The notes: generated by a model not told the origin, from the sequence alone. Shown: positions 27,770 to 36,280, counted from the first letter of the stretch. The stretch: 38,487 nucleotides of DNA from Nitrososphaerota archaeon (GCA_016126025.1 JAEFDA010000053.1:1-38487), one strand, 5' to 3'. Made by a program: numbers and translations.

Positions 27770-29533
27770 CTACTCCTTTCGGATCAAGTGCTTACGGAAC
27801 TCGTTTGCCAGCCGCTGGCCGTTCCACAACTCCACCGGGCTACCGCCCTTCAGTATGTCGTAGGCCTGGTTCGTGAAGTCCGAGGTCGTGACCACCAAGG
27901 CCCGGGTAGCGCGGTGCGACACCATTGATCCTAATGTTTTGTGAACGTCTGGTCCCCCCACGTTCCCCCTCCATCTCTTGACCTGTATGGCGATGGTCTC
28001 GCTGCTGCTGCTGGCCATCACGTCCACGCCCATGTCCCCGGATCCCTGCGTAACCTCCGTCCTGTACCCCTTGCTCGTAAAGAGCCTGGCCACCAGTTTT
28101 TCGAAGCTATACGGATCAAAGCGTTCAAACCCATTCTCTATGTCTTGCTCTGTTATCTCGTAGTACTGCGGCGAATGTGGGCGGGGCTGCAGCACGTGGG
28201 TGTATGACTCCCTCATGCGTCGGTGCAGCCTCTCCACTATGGCCTCATAGCGGCGCCGCATCGCCGAGTTGTCGCCGTAGCCGCTGTCCTCATCCATCTT
28301 GAAAGCATATTTGAGTCCGGAGAGGCGCCCCTCCCTGTACGATATCACAATTCCCCGTATGCCCCTCATAAGCCCCTTCTCCAGCTTCGCCTCGGTTATG
28401 TCCGGATACGGTATCTCCAGAAGCCACCTCTTTCGGTCCATGGACAGGACCAGTATATGATCTCGGGCCAACGCCAGTATGCCTTCTGTTCCCATCGTCT
28501 CCAGTTCCAGCTCGTACTGCTCCAAATTTATGGTACGATCGGGTAGAGCCTCTCTGTACCCGGAGACGGTACGGTCAAAGGCGGGGTCCGGGACATCCTG
28601 AGGGCTCAGCCGCATGTCGCGGTTCTCGGGATCCCGACCCGGCGCCGCCGACACGCTAAACGACTTGGGCTTGTGGCCCTCCAGCAGCACCCGTACCTCG
28701 TACCGGCCGGTGAGGGCAGCCGCGTCGGTGAGCGGTTTTTCGAACGTCACAGGGGTACTTCCCGAGACGGCACCGTCCACCAACACCACCGCGTCGGGCG
28801 GCGAGGTTGAGACCCGCATGCGGGACAGGCCGGCCATGCGCCGCCGTATCGCATACTGCCATATCTCATACTCTTCGGAGGCGGTGCGGCCCGAATGGTC
28901 CTTGGGCAGCCGGAACACTTCCTTTACTGTGTCGGCCCTCTCCCGCTTGATTCTCCAGATCTCCTCCGGATCTGCCTGCAGCCCGTCCATCTCCTCGGAC
29001 AGCGCCTTGGACTTGGCCTCCAGATCGCTTATCTTGGAGTTCAACGACCGCTTTTTGTCCGGAGACCTTGCCCTTCTGAGCAGCTCCCTCTGCCTTTGTA
29101 TCTCGGCCGCCGTCTCATCCAGCACGCCCTGCCGCCCGTCAACATACTTGGCAAAGTTCTCCTCTATGTTGACCATCAATTTTAGTACAAGGGACCTCTT
29201 CGTCATTCCCCGGGAACACGATGCTATCGTATCCAGCGGTATGCGCTTTATCTCATCGCGCTCGTCGGGACTGTACAGCACCACGTTCTCGTGCGTGAGC
29301 ACGAGCATCCCGTCGGCGAAGAGTGTCTTGCGGTCTATGGCCGCCCGGACGTCCGGCCGCTTGGCCGAATCCATATACGCCTGCTCCGGCCCGGCGGCGG
29401 GGACCGGAGCCTCATGCACCGTCGGCCCGGCGTCCGGGGGTCCCTGTCCTCTGCGCTCGGCGGCCGTGCCGCACTCGGGGCAGAACTCATGCCGTACATT
29501 CAACGGGCTGCCGCAGCCGGTGCAAAACGCCAT
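27770..29533 (-). CDS. Zinc-ribbon, PEGA and Mrr-type nuclease multidomain protein
   Basis: Product of 587 residues. Order: zinc ribbon (residues 4-21, CTGC...CPEC); a PH-like region (about 66-115, LFADGMLVLTHENVVLYSP); a coiled coil (about 135-190); a PEGA-type beta domain (about 239-300, VSTSPPDAVVLVDGAVSGST); a second PH-like region (about 348-400); and an Mrr-type restriction-endonuclease fold (about 465-587). The last has the PD-(D/E)xK site GSGDMGVDVMAS...IAIQVKRWRG (Asp504, Gln517, Lys519). Mrr nucleases cut modified or foreign DNA, so defence or DNA repair is possible; the other domains suggest regulated localisation. No methylase is nearby. A TATA box (29555-29560) supports the ATG. 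Confidence 0.85.
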   Translation of the reverse strand: MAFCTGCGSPLNVRHEFCPECGTAAERRGQGPPDAGPTVHEAPVPAAGPEQAYMDSAKRPDVRAAIDRKTLFADGMLVLTHENVVLYSPDERDEIKRIPLDTIASCSRGMTKRSLVLKLMVNIEENFAKYVDGRQGVLDETAAEIQRQRELLRRARSPDKKRSLNSKISDLEAKSKALSEEMDGLQADPEEIWRIKRERADTVKEVFRLPKDHSGRTASEEYEIWQYAIRRRMAGLSRMRVSTSPPDAVVLVDGAVSGSTPVTFEKPLTDAAALTGRYEVRVLLEGHKPKSFSVSAAPGRDPENRDMRLSPQDVPDPAFDRTVSGYREALPDRTINLEQYELELETMGTEGILALARDHILVLSMDRKRWLLEIPYPDITEAKLEKGLMRGIRGIVISYREGRLSGLKYAFKMDEDSGYGDNSAMRRRYEAIVERLHRRMRESYTHVLQPRPHSPQYYEITEQDIENGFERFDPYSFEKLVARLFTSKGYRTEVTQGSGDMGVDVMASSSSETIAIQVKRWRGNVGGPDVHKTLGSMVSHRATRALVVTTSDFTNQAYDILKGGSPVELWNGQRLANEFRKHLIRKE

Positions 29534-29554
29534 CGCCTCGAGTTTGCTCTTTTT

Positions 29555-29560
29555 CTATAA
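29555..29560 (-). promoter_or_regulatory. TATA box of the Mrr-type gene
   Basis: Minus strand TTATAG in TTTTTATAGAAAAAG, 25 bp upstream of the ATG at 29533. Confidence 0.6.
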
Positions 29561-29736
29561 AAAAATGCGGGCATGCCCAGTCACTTATGCGTCCGGCCGG
29601 CCCCCGCTTTGGCTGTTCGGGCCTAGATGTGTGGCGTATACGGCCTTCTGGTTTTTTGATATAAAAATTGTTCTTACAGATATATTTCCATCCCTCCTTC
29701 ATAAGACATTTAACCGGGCACCGACACCACGACTGC

Positions 29737-30150
29737 GTGAACATCAAGAGGGTCGGCAACGTGATATTAGCTGTAAAGGATCTGGACCGCTCCATAGAGT
29801 TCTATCATGATATCATAGGCCTGCCCATCAAGATGCAGAGGCGTACTTGGGTGGACTTGGGCACTACCGGCGCCCTGCTGAGCCTCCACCCTGCGTCCTT
29901 GGCCGCTGAGCACTCCGGCGGTTCCATAGACAACGGTATTACCATTGGGTTTCTGGTGGGCGACGTAAAGTCCGCCTTGGAAGAGCTTCGGGGCCGCGGT
30001 GTCCGCGTATACCGCGATATCGTGGAGAGGACGGCCGGAAAGAATGCCATCGTATACGACCCTGACGAGTATCTGGTCTCCCTGTTCGAGCCCAAGTACA
30101 CGGACAGGGAGCAGCAGACTGGCGGCTATCACGGGTTCACCCCCGCATAG
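29737..30150 (+). CDS. VOC (glyoxalase/dioxygenase-like) protein
   Basis: Product of 137 residues with two beta-alpha-beta repeats: VGNVILAVKDLDRSIEFYHD at the start and ITIGFLVGDVKSALEELRGR in the middle, ending with IVYDPDEYLVSLFEP. This is the vicinal oxygen chelate fold of glyoxalase I, methylmalonyl-CoA epimerase and extradiol dioxygenases. The usual metal-binding His at the first strand is Asn (GNVILAV) and the second is not obvious; only the final Glu is kept, so metal use is doubtful. The start is a GTG, chosen because a TTTAA box is about 27 bp upstream; the open frame continues to 29668 but that part is not protein-like. Confidence 0.75.
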   Translation: MNIKRVGNVILAVKDLDRSIEFYHDIIGLPIKMQRRTWVDLGTTGALLSLHPASLAAEHSGGSIDNGITIGFLVGDVKSALEELRGRGVRVYRDIVERTAGKNAIVYDPDEYLVSLFEPKYTDREQQTGGYHGFTPA

Positions 30151-30214
30151 GCGCAGAAGCAGGAACCATCTCATGCCGCGGGCAATTCGCCACCGTACAG
30201 AATAATGCATTCCA

Positions 30215-30616
30215 TCAGAAAGATATCTTGTTCAGGTGAGCCTTCACGTCTCTGACGATCTGCATGTACTGGGGCTCTTCGCCGTCTATGGTAATCATAC
30301 AGGCGACATTCCCCATTGGAATGAGCGCCATCTTTATCTTTTCGTGGCGGACCAAGATGTGCTCCAGTTTGCCGATGGCGCCCTCGGTATCGGCAGACAG
30401 GCGCAGTATTGTGGACAGCACGAAGAACTCGTTCTTGGCCTGCTCGCGGTTCAGCATGGGACGGGTGCCGGGCCTTATGAAGCCTGCCACGGTGCGCCCG
30501 TACCTGTTCAATACGCCCACGTACCTGATGCTCTGCGACATGGCCATGATACCCTTGCACGCCTTGGAGTAGCTGTCGGCGGCCTCCCGCCACCGGTCTG
30601 ACGGATCAGACGACAT
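30215..30616 (-). CDS. DUF6659-like protein, first copy
   Basis: Product of 133 residues from the ATG at 30616, with a TATA-like ACTTATTTT about 26 bp upstream. Core phrases are MSQSIRYVGVLNRYGRTVAG, EQAKNEFFVLSTILRLSADT, LEHILVRHEKIKMALIPMGN and CMITIDGEEPQYM. The pattern (a predicted profilin/roadblock-like alpha-beta fold with a 'RYVGVLNRYGR' strand-turn) is common in Thaumarchaeota, where many paralogues exist; the role is unknown. A second copy with the same architecture lies at 36373-36744. Confidence 0.7.
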   Translation of the reverse strand: MSSDPSDRWREAADSYSKACKGIMAMSQSIRYVGVLNRYGRTVAGFIRPGTRPMLNREQAKNEFFVLSTILRLSADTEGAIGKLEHILVRHEKIKMALIPMGNVACMITIDGEEPQYMQIVRDVKAHLNKISF

Positions 30617-30721
30617 GCAGGGAGGTTCGCACCGTGAAAATAAGTATGTTTGCCGCACAACCGGCCGACCGGCGCAACCGAACAGAGCCCAGGCTACACC
30701 CAACTACGGCGCCGGGGTGGT

Positions 30722-30729
30722 GTTTATAA
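30722..30729 (+). promoter_or_regulatory. TATA box of the DUF151-like gene
   Basis: TTTATAAC, 27 bp upstream of the ATG at 30752. Confidence 0.65.
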
Positions 30730-30751
30730 CAAGACCACAAGCAATCAGAAC

Positions 30752-31177
30752 ATGCAGATAGACCAACCGCCGGATCCCGACTACGAGGCTGTTGGCATAG
30801 GATACATCGGACTGGCAGATCCCCATGCCAGGGAGGGCATCAGCATACTTCGGGCCAACGACGGTCGCGAGTTCCACATGAGGGCGTTCTCCGGCGAGGT
30901 GGCCGGATTCATCTCCGCGTACGCATCCGGCGAGGAGGTGCCGGTCCCCTCCATATACCGCATGATCCAGGAGATCTGCGAGATGAGCGGGCTGGTGCTG
31001 GTGAAGGTGAAGATATACGAGTCCGGCGAGGCGCTGCGGGCCAACCTCTACTTCAAGGGGCGCAGCGAGATAATCCTGCGCAACTACAGGGCATCCGACG
31101 CTCTGGCCTTGGCCGCATGCCACGGCGTGCCCATACTGGTGCGTAGCACCCTGCTCCGGGACATGAAATCCGACTAG
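30752..31177 (+). CDS. DUF151 (bifunctional nuclease-type) protein
   Basis: Product of 141 residues. It reads VGIGYIGLADPHAREGISIL, then VPSIYRMIQEICEMSGLVLV and a strand-pair VKVKIYESGEALRANLYFKG, ending with ILRNYRASDALALAACHGVP followed by ILVRS. That ending corresponds to the RxSDAxALA motif of the DUF151/BFN family. A plant member was described as a DNase/RNase; archaeal members are uncharacterised. The first half has a modified version of the family's 'LPI-IG-EA' segment. Start fixed by a TATA box 27 bp upstream. It is divergent from the DUF6659-like gene. Confidence 0.78.
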   Translation: MQIDQPPDPDYEAVGIGYIGLADPHAREGISILRANDGREFHMRAFSGEVAGFISAYASGEEVPVPSIYRMIQEICEMSGLVLVKVKIYESGEALRANLYFKGRSEIILRNYRASDALALAACHGVPILVRSTLLRDMKSD

Positions 31178-31229
31178 GGTGCCGCTGCCCGAAATATATG
31201 GTGCGGTGTCGTTGACGGCGTGCCCCGCG

Positions 31230-32333
31230 CTATGTCACCACGTCGGCCAGTCGGCCGTCGGAGATGGCCCGCCGCAGTTCCATGGCAATGCGCCGGCCCA
31301 CCCCGAATGTCTCGCCGTACTGGTACTTGGTGTACGGGGTGGTCGTGGAAAGGATTGGGTTGCCCGGTACCCTCAGCGAGACGTCGTACACGACCATCTC
31401 CAGATCCTTGGTGATTACACTCTGCAGCGAGAATGGCCCTATTATCCCTGGAGGAAAGTCATCGCGGGCAGCCCGGGCGAACCTGTCACCCATGTCCATC
31501 ACCGACTCCAGCAGGGACTCCCGTACCGTGGCCGGGGTGTGCCCCACCTCTATGTTCTGCAGCTCCACGTCTATCTGTGACTGCTGGGCGGCGGGCAGGG
31601 CGTTGTAGTCCATTATATTGGTCTGCAGGCGCCTCTCTATCCCCATAAAGTCGACCTGGCCTGTGAGCGGCGAGGCAAAATAGTTAAAGTTCATGTACGT
31701 ACCGATGGCCAGCTCCTCGATGCTGGCCTTGGCAAGTCCCCCGGCATCTATGGTGCCCCGGGCAATGGCCCTCTCGGACTTGGCCACATAGTCCCCGTAC
31801 GAAGACACCACAAAGAATGCCCTCTCCAGGCTCCGGTCCTTCTCCTGTACCTTTACTATGCAGGGCCCGTCTATATCCTTGGGATCCTCAAAGACGCGGG
31901 GAAGCCGCAGGCCCGCCCGCCGGAGCATATAGTACTGTCCCCTCTCCTCGGAGCGTTCCTCGGCGCGGAACAGCCGGCGGTTGCCGAATATGGGAACCGC
32001 AAAGTTGTTCTCCAGCGTGTCGTACCCCAGATATACGGCAAGCGATCGGTGGGGCACCACTATGTCCGGCCGTCCGATGATGCGGCGCTGCTCTGGAATA
32101 GATGCCATCTCGGCGAACCTTCCCAGCACTACCACCTCGTCGGCCACCCGCGAGAACCGCTGGTACGGCGTCTGGCGCCCTTCCTGGCAGTATACGGTGG
32201 TGCGGAACCCCTCGTCCTTTGCCCCGTCCATTATCTCCAGCGCCGAGTGACTTCCCAGCACCGAGATGCCCGGGTTCTCGTATCCGGCGGCCAGCTCCGC
32301 CATCCCGCTGCGCCCTATCATGGAGCGGGCCAT
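31230..32333 (-). CDS. purP: FAICAR synthetase, archaeal ATP-grasp type
   Basis: Catalyses formate-dependent formylation of AICAR to FAICAR in purine synthesis, replacing bacterial PurH formyltransferase. The 367-residue product has ISVLGSHSALEIMDGAKDEG (nucleotide site), FRTTVYCQEGR, VPHRSLAVYLGYDTLEN, CIVKVQEKDRSLERAFFVV (ATP-grasp Lys), GTYMNFNYFASPLTGQVDFM and a C-terminal VYDVSLRVPGNPILSTTTPY. These match PurP at full length. The frame continues to a TTG at 32345; I prefer the ATG at 32333 (MARSMIGRSG), but either is possible. No other purine genes are adjacent. Confidence 0.95.
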   Translation of the reverse strand: MARSMIGRSGMAELAAGYENPGISVLGSHSALEIMDGAKDEGFRTTVYCQEGRQTPYQRFSRVADEVVVLGRFAEMASIPEQRRIIGRPDIVVPHRSLAVYLGYDTLENNFAVPIFGNRRLFRAEERSEERGQYYMLRRAGLRLPRVFEDPKDIDGPCIVKVQEKDRSLERAFFVVSSYGDYVAKSERAIARGTIDAGGLAKASIEELAIGTYMNFNYFASPLTGQVDFMGIERRLQTNIMDYNALPAAQQSQIDVELQNIEVGHTPATVRESLLESVMDMGDRFARAARDDFPPGIIGPFSLQSVITKDLEMVVYDVSLRVPGNPILSTTTPYTKYQYGETFGVGRRIAMELRRAISDGRLADVVT

Positions 32334-32508
32334 CCCGTCGGCCAATATGGGTATTTGGTCCAGTCAGGTGCGGGTCAGCGGCGCCCATCCACCTTCCAAC
32401 CACGGCTGCTGGGAGGATACAGACGTATTCTGCGGAATCAGGTCCCCCCTGCGCCGGGGCACCGGTTCTCCCAGAGGGTATATACGGCAGCGAGTCAATA
32501 TCATATCA

Positions 32509-32790
32509 ATGCTGGTAGACAAGAGAATCTTGGCGGGCGGCGGGGCACTGCTGGTGGCAGGCATGGTCATCTCGGCCATACTGGGATCCACTATGCCCAC
32601 CGGCCACCCCAACATGACCGACGAGGAAGTTCTGGAGCTGATGATGCAGCAACAGCAGAACGACGACATGGGCATCTTGGCCGGGATGCTGGTCGGGGTG
32701 GGATTCCTCCTGATACTGGTTAGCTTCGGGGCCAGGCGCCGACGCCGAGGCGGCACAAAAGCCGAGGTCAAGAAGCCCGCCGGTGACTGA
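32509..32790 (+). CDS. Small two-helix membrane protein
   Basis: Product of 93 residues with hydrophobic segments at about 7-25 (ILAGGGALLVAGMVISAILG) and 55-72 (ILAGMLVGVGFLLILVSFG), joined by an acidic/Gln-rich loop (TDEEVLELMMQQQQNDD). It ends in a basic cytoplasmic tail (GARRRRRGGTKAEVKKPAGD). The ATG at 32509 is supported by a TATATA box (about 32478-32484) some 28 bp upstream. No family function is known to me; similar small proteins occur in Thaumarchaeota. Confidence 0.7.
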   Translation: MLVDKRILAGGGALLVAGMVISAILGSTMPTGHPNMTDEEVLELMMQQQQNDDMGILAGMLVGVGFLLILVSFGARRRRRGGTKAEVKKPAGD

Positions 32791-32973
32791 AAGGTCGCGG
32801 CAGCCGGGGACCCGGCGTCGGATCCGGCCTCATCCGCCAATATTCCCACCACTCCATCCAACGACTGCGGGCAAACTGCACTGCCAGCCGTCTACGGCCG
32901 TCGTCCTATAGCTATGAAACTTGCCGGCCACCGCGGCGCCAACTTAAAGGCAAGACTGCCACATTATGGCCAA

Positions 32974-33282
32974 ATGGTGATGGCCGAGATCAGCGTAGTG
33001 CCGGTGGGCACCGGGCGGACCGGCGTCTCGTTCTACGTGGCCCGAGCCCTGGAGTCCGCTTCAGATATCAAAGGCCTCAAGTGCCACCTCAATGCCATGG
33101 GAACCATACTGGAGTCGGAGGACATCGGGACGGTGCTGAAGGCCGCCGAGACCATGATAGCAACGCTGCACAATCTGGGCGTGGCCCGGGTTAGCGCCAC
33201 GCTCAAGATAGACTCCCGGCTGGACAAGCAGGACACCGCCGCCGGGAAGGTGGAGGCCGTCCGCAGGCACCTGGACGCGTAG
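32974..33282 (+). CDS. MTH1187/YkoF-type thiamine-binding-like protein
   Basis: Product of about 102 residues: MAEISVVPVGTGRTGVSFYV, then CHLNAMGTILESEDIGTVLK, METMIATLHNLGV-type helix and VSATLKIDSRLDKQDTAAGK. This is the ferredoxin-like MTH1187 (DUF77) family, some of whose members bind thiamine or related ligands; a catalytic role is not known. Either the ATG at 32974 (a TTAAAG box 27 bp upstream) or the one at 32980 is the likely start; the frame is open from 32914. The TrkH-fusion gene follows after 58 bp. Confidence 0.8.
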   Translation: MVMAEISVVPVGTGRTGVSFYVARALESASDIKGLKCHLNAMGTILESEDIGTVLKAAETMIATLHNLGVARVSATLKIDSRLDKQDTAAGKVEAVRRHLDA

Positions 33283-33340
33283 GACCGCCATCGGCGCAAC
33301 GCCTCCAAACGGTTTTACGCCGGCCGCGCCCTGACAGGGT

Positions 33341-35215
33341 ATGTCCGCGGATTCGGCGGCTCCGGGAAAGTCCCCCAAGTACAAGATGGAGCAGCCGGTC
33401 ACCACCTGCATGGTCAGGGATGTGCTGATAATGGACAAGACGACGCCCACCAGCGAGGCGGCCGAAAACCTCCAGGGCCACGCCCGCGACGAGATCATAG
33501 TGACCCACAAGGGCAGGGTGGTGGGCATGGTAACCGACAAGGACATACTGGACAAGGTGGGGGACACCACTGTATACGCCGAGACCACCAAGCTGGAGAG
33601 CGTCATGACGAAGAATCCGGTCGTCATAGGCGAGAAGAGGAGGCTCCGGGAGGCGCTCACCATGATGCACAAGACAAAGCACGCCAAGCTGCCCGTAGTG
33701 GACGGCCAGGGCAAGGCGCTGGGCATAGTATACGAGGACGACATACTCAAGAGGGCCCAGTCGGCCATCGGTTCCATACCCCGGCTGTTGAGCCCCCCCG
33801 GCAAGGCCGTTCTGGGAAACCTGGGCTTTGTCATGCAGTTCGCCGGGATACTGCTGCTGCTGCCGGCCCTGGTGGCCACCTTTATGGGCGACCCGATCAC
33901 GGCGACGGGCATCTACCTGACCATGGTGCTGCTCTTGGTGACCGGATTCTTCCTGAACTCGTACGGGGAGAAGGCCAGGATGAACCTGCGCCAAGCGTCA
34001 ATTGTGATATTCGCCAGCCTCTTCCTGCTCTCGCTCTTCGGAACCATACCGTACCTGTACATACCCACCCTCTCCCCGGAGAGCGGCGACTTGGCGGACA
34101 CGTTTGCCAACGCCTTCTTCTCCAGCGCCGCGGGGTTTACCACCGGCGGCATATCCCTCTACCAGACGCCCGAGGACCTCCCCCAGAGCTTCACCTTCTA
34201 CCGGAGCTACACCCAGATGGTTGGCGGGATGAGTTTCATATACCTGGTACTCACGGCATTCTACCCCAGCCGGGAGCTGGAAACCATGCGGGGCTTCATA
34301 TCAGGCAGGGAGCTGCACCTGCGCGAACTCTTCGGGACCATCACGGTGATATTCGCGCTGTACGTGGCGGTCGTGGCCGCCGCGCTGTACCTGCTGGGGG
34401 ACAACGACGTGCTGGACGACATATCGCTGGCCATGAGTACCCTGGCCACCGGCGGCTTTGTGCCCGACTCCGGCATACTGGATGACATGACCTGGCCCAA
34501 GCAGACCGTACTGATGGTAGCCATGGTGCTGGGCGCCATGCCGTTCATGTTCCACCACACCCTTGTGAGCAAAAAGTTCCGCAAGTCCACGCTGGGCAAG
34601 GAGATCCTTGTGTACTTTGCAATACTGGCCACCGCCATACTGCTCTTCGTGTGGCTGGGCGGCACCGGCACCATAGAGGGCATATTCTATCCCGTATCTG
34701 CCAGCACCACCGCCGGCCTGCAACCCACCACCCTGGAGACGCTGAACGTCCCCGGCCAGTACATACTGATGATACTCATGTTCATAGGCGGGTGCGGCTT
34801 CTCCACCGCCGGCGGCATCAAGGTATTCCGGCTGTTCCACATAGCCGACGCGGCGCGGATGCCCCTGAGCGGGCGCCTGGCCGACGCCATGCGGATACCC
34901 CAAAGGTGGCGCTCCGGCCGCGCGGGGGTTGACGCGCTCCGGAATGCGAAGTCCACCCTGATCATAGTGGCGGCGTTCCCCGCCCTGTCCGTACTGTGCG
35001 GCGCGTACCTGGTGGAGTTTGAGGGGGCGTCCCCAGACACCGCATACTTTGATGCGGTGGGCGTCATAACCACCGGCGGCCTCTCGGCGGGCACCATAGA
35101 CTTTGACACGTCCGCCCACACCAAAGTCATACTCTCCATGATGATGATATTCGGCCGGCTGGAGATAATCGCCATAGTGTATGCGCTGGCCCCCCACATA
35201 CTAGATAGGAATTAA
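33341..35215 (+). CDS. TrkH-type potassium transporter with N-terminal CBS pair
   Basis: Product of 624 residues. Residues about 20-145 form two CBS domains (VRDVLIMDKTTPTSEAAENL, GMVTDKDILDKVG; LESVMTKNPVVIGEKRRLRE, LPVVDGQGKALGIVYEDDIL), which usually bind adenosine nucleotides. From about 160 comes the TrkH/KtrB membrane subunit with four pore repeats: SSAAGFTTGGIS, STLATGGFVP, SASTTAGLQPT and DAVGVITTGGLS. These carry the filter glycines for K+ uptake. TrkH normally works with a separate cytoplasmic TrkA ring; none is here, so the fused CBS pair may be the nucleotide gate. A membrane-protein gene follows after 23 bp and may be co-transcribed. Confidence 0.92.
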   Translation: MSADSAAPGKSPKYKMEQPVTTCMVRDVLIMDKTTPTSEAAENLQGHARDEIIVTHKGRVVGMVTDKDILDKVGDTTVYAETTKLESVMTKNPVVIGEKRRLREALTMMHKTKHAKLPVVDGQGKALGIVYEDDILKRAQSAIGSIPRLLSPPGKAVLGNLGFVMQFAGILLLLPALVATFMGDPITATGIYLTMVLLLVTGFFLNSYGEKARMNLRQASIVIFASLFLLSLFGTIPYLYIPTLSPESGDLADTFANAFFSSAAGFTTGGISLYQTPEDLPQSFTFYRSYTQMVGGMSFIYLVLTAFYPSRELETMRGFISGRELHLRELFGTITVIFALYVAVVAAALYLLGDNDVLDDISLAMSTLATGGFVPDSGILDDMTWPKQTVLMVAMVLGAMPFMFHHTLVSKKFRKSTLGKEILVYFAILATAILLFVWLGGTGTIEGIFYPVSASTTAGLQPTTLETLNVPGQYILMILMFIGGCGFSTAGGIKVFRLFHIADAARMPLSGRLADAMRIPQRWRSGRAGVDALRNAKSTLIIVAAFPALSVLCGAYLVEFEGASPDTAYFDAVGVITTGGLSAGTIDFDTSAHTKVILSMMMIFGRLEIIAIVYALAPHILDRN

Positions 35216-35238
35216 TCCCGCAGCCCCCTTCCCGCCCC

Positions 35239-36018
35239 ATGAGACGTGGAGGCGCGCTGGTGGCGGGGGGCTTGGCGCTGGTGGCGGCGCTGTTCGCCTG
35301 GTACCACAGGTACCAGAGCCCCGAGACCCTCACCCCCCAAGCCGTGGACGCCATACTTTGGCTCTCCCAGATGTTCTATGTGCTGCTGCTGGCCTGCCTG
35401 GGGATGACGGCCTGGGGAATGTACATCCTGAGCCGGGACTCGGTGCACGGCGGAGGGATGCTGGCCACCGTGGCGGCAGCCACACGGAACCGACGCGCCC
35501 AGGTCGTGTTCGTGTCCGTCTTTGTCGTTTATGGGACCGTCTTCTCGCTGGCCTCCGGAACCTTGGTGTACCAGCCTGGAGTAGACTTTGAAGAGCACTA
35601 CGGCGCCCAGATACCCTCGGCGTTCATCTCCCCCTGCTGCGGCGACATGGGGTATATGCCCACCATCTTGGTGTACGTAACCCACCACGTCGGTCTGCAG
35701 ATCATACCGATCAACCTTGTGCTGCAGATCGCAGTCTCGTATCTGGTGGCGCTGAACGCGGCCTTGGCGACGGCCGCCTACAGCGCGTCCAGAGGGGCCC
35801 GGGGCGCCGGAACCCTGGGGGCCATAACCGGGCTCTTCGTGGCATGTCCCACATGCGCGGGAGCCGCATCCTCCATATTTCTGGGAGCCGCCGGCGGCAT
35901 AGCCCTGAGCGTGGCGCTGGCCCAGTTGCAGACGCTGTTCATAGCCGTCTCCATACCTGTGCTGCTGGCCACACCTCTCCTGCTGGCCCGCCGCATGGCC
36001 TCATGCAGGCCGAACTGA
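35239..36018 (+). CDS. Multi-pass membrane protein with CC and CPTC motifs
   Basis: Product of 259 residues with about six hydrophobic segments, an N-terminal one beginning RRGGALVAGGLALVAALF and a C-terminal pair around ALSVALAQLQTLFIAVSIPV. Two cysteine motifs stand out: ISPCCGDMGYMPT in an extramembrane loop and FVACPTCAGAAS at a membrane edge. They could bind metal or exchange disulfides. I do not recognise an established family name. It begins 23 bp after the TrkH-fusion stop; a TTAAT element in that gap could also act as a promoter. Its end overlaps the convergent small gene by 18 bp. Confidence 0.78.
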   Translation: MRRGGALVAGGLALVAALFAWYHRYQSPETLTPQAVDAILWLSQMFYVLLLACLGMTAWGMYILSRDSVHGGGMLATVAAATRNRRAQVVFVSVFVVYGTVFSLASGTLVYQPGVDFEEHYGAQIPSAFISPCCGDMGYMPTILVYVTHHVGLQIIPINLVLQIAVSYLVALNAALATAAYSASRGARGAGTLGAITGLFVACPTCAGAASSIFLGAAGGIALSVALAQLQTLFIAVSIPVLLATPLLLARRMASCRPN

Positions 36019-36249
36019 CTGGCGGGCGTGGCTGCCTATGTCGTACCCCTTCTGGCGGAGGTACTTTAGAACCAGCTTGTACACCACCGCGTCATACTCG
36101 GACGCCTCCATGATGCTATCCCATGTCACGCTCCCGATCTCGTCTATACGCGTAGAGAGATCCGGCACTAGAGCGGCGGCTGCCTCCCGGCATTCCTGAA
36201 ACGATCTGCCGCCCTTGTAGGCAGTCAACCGTATGTCGCAGCTGTCCAA
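36001..36249 (-). CDS. Small unknown protein, leaderless TTG start
   Basis: Product of 82 residues: DSCDIRLTAYKGGRSFQECR, then LVPDLSTRIDEIGSVTWDSI and YDAVVYKLVLKYLRQKGYD. Predicted mainly helical, soluble, two cysteines. No family recognised. The start is a TTG 27 bp downstream of a TATA box (GTTTATACC, 36271-36280), which is the main support for this choice. It converges with the membrane-protein gene and overlaps it by 18 bp. Confidence 0.6.
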   Translation of the reverse strand: MDSCDIRLTAYKGGRSFQECREAAAALVPDLSTRIDEIGSVTWDSIMEASEYDAVVYKLVLKYLRQKGYDIGSHARQSVRPA

Positions 36250-36270
36250 CCATACATGGTGGCGCGGCTA

Positions 36271-36280
36271 GGTATAAACG
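36271..36280 (-). promoter_or_regulatory. TATA box of the 82-aa gene
   Basis: CGTTTATACC on the minus strand, 27 bp before the TTG at 36249. Confidence 0.6.

Noticed and set aside
29668..29736. Upstream extension of the VOC protein
   Set aside because: The residues do not resemble the VOC start and the TTTAA box falls within the stretch.
28614..29810. 398-codon open frame on the plus strand opposite the Mrr-type gene
   Set aside because: It is antisense to a protein with clear domains; its translation is Ser/Arg-rich with no motif, as expected from GC-rich shadow frames.
32266..32508. Long start of the two-helix membrane protein
   Set aside because: The upstream residues are not membrane-like, and the TATATA box points to the ATG at 32509.
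32914..32973. Longer N-terminus of the MTH1187-type protein
   Set aside because: Family members begin at the MAEIS-type strand; the extra residues match nothing and contain the TATA-like sequence.
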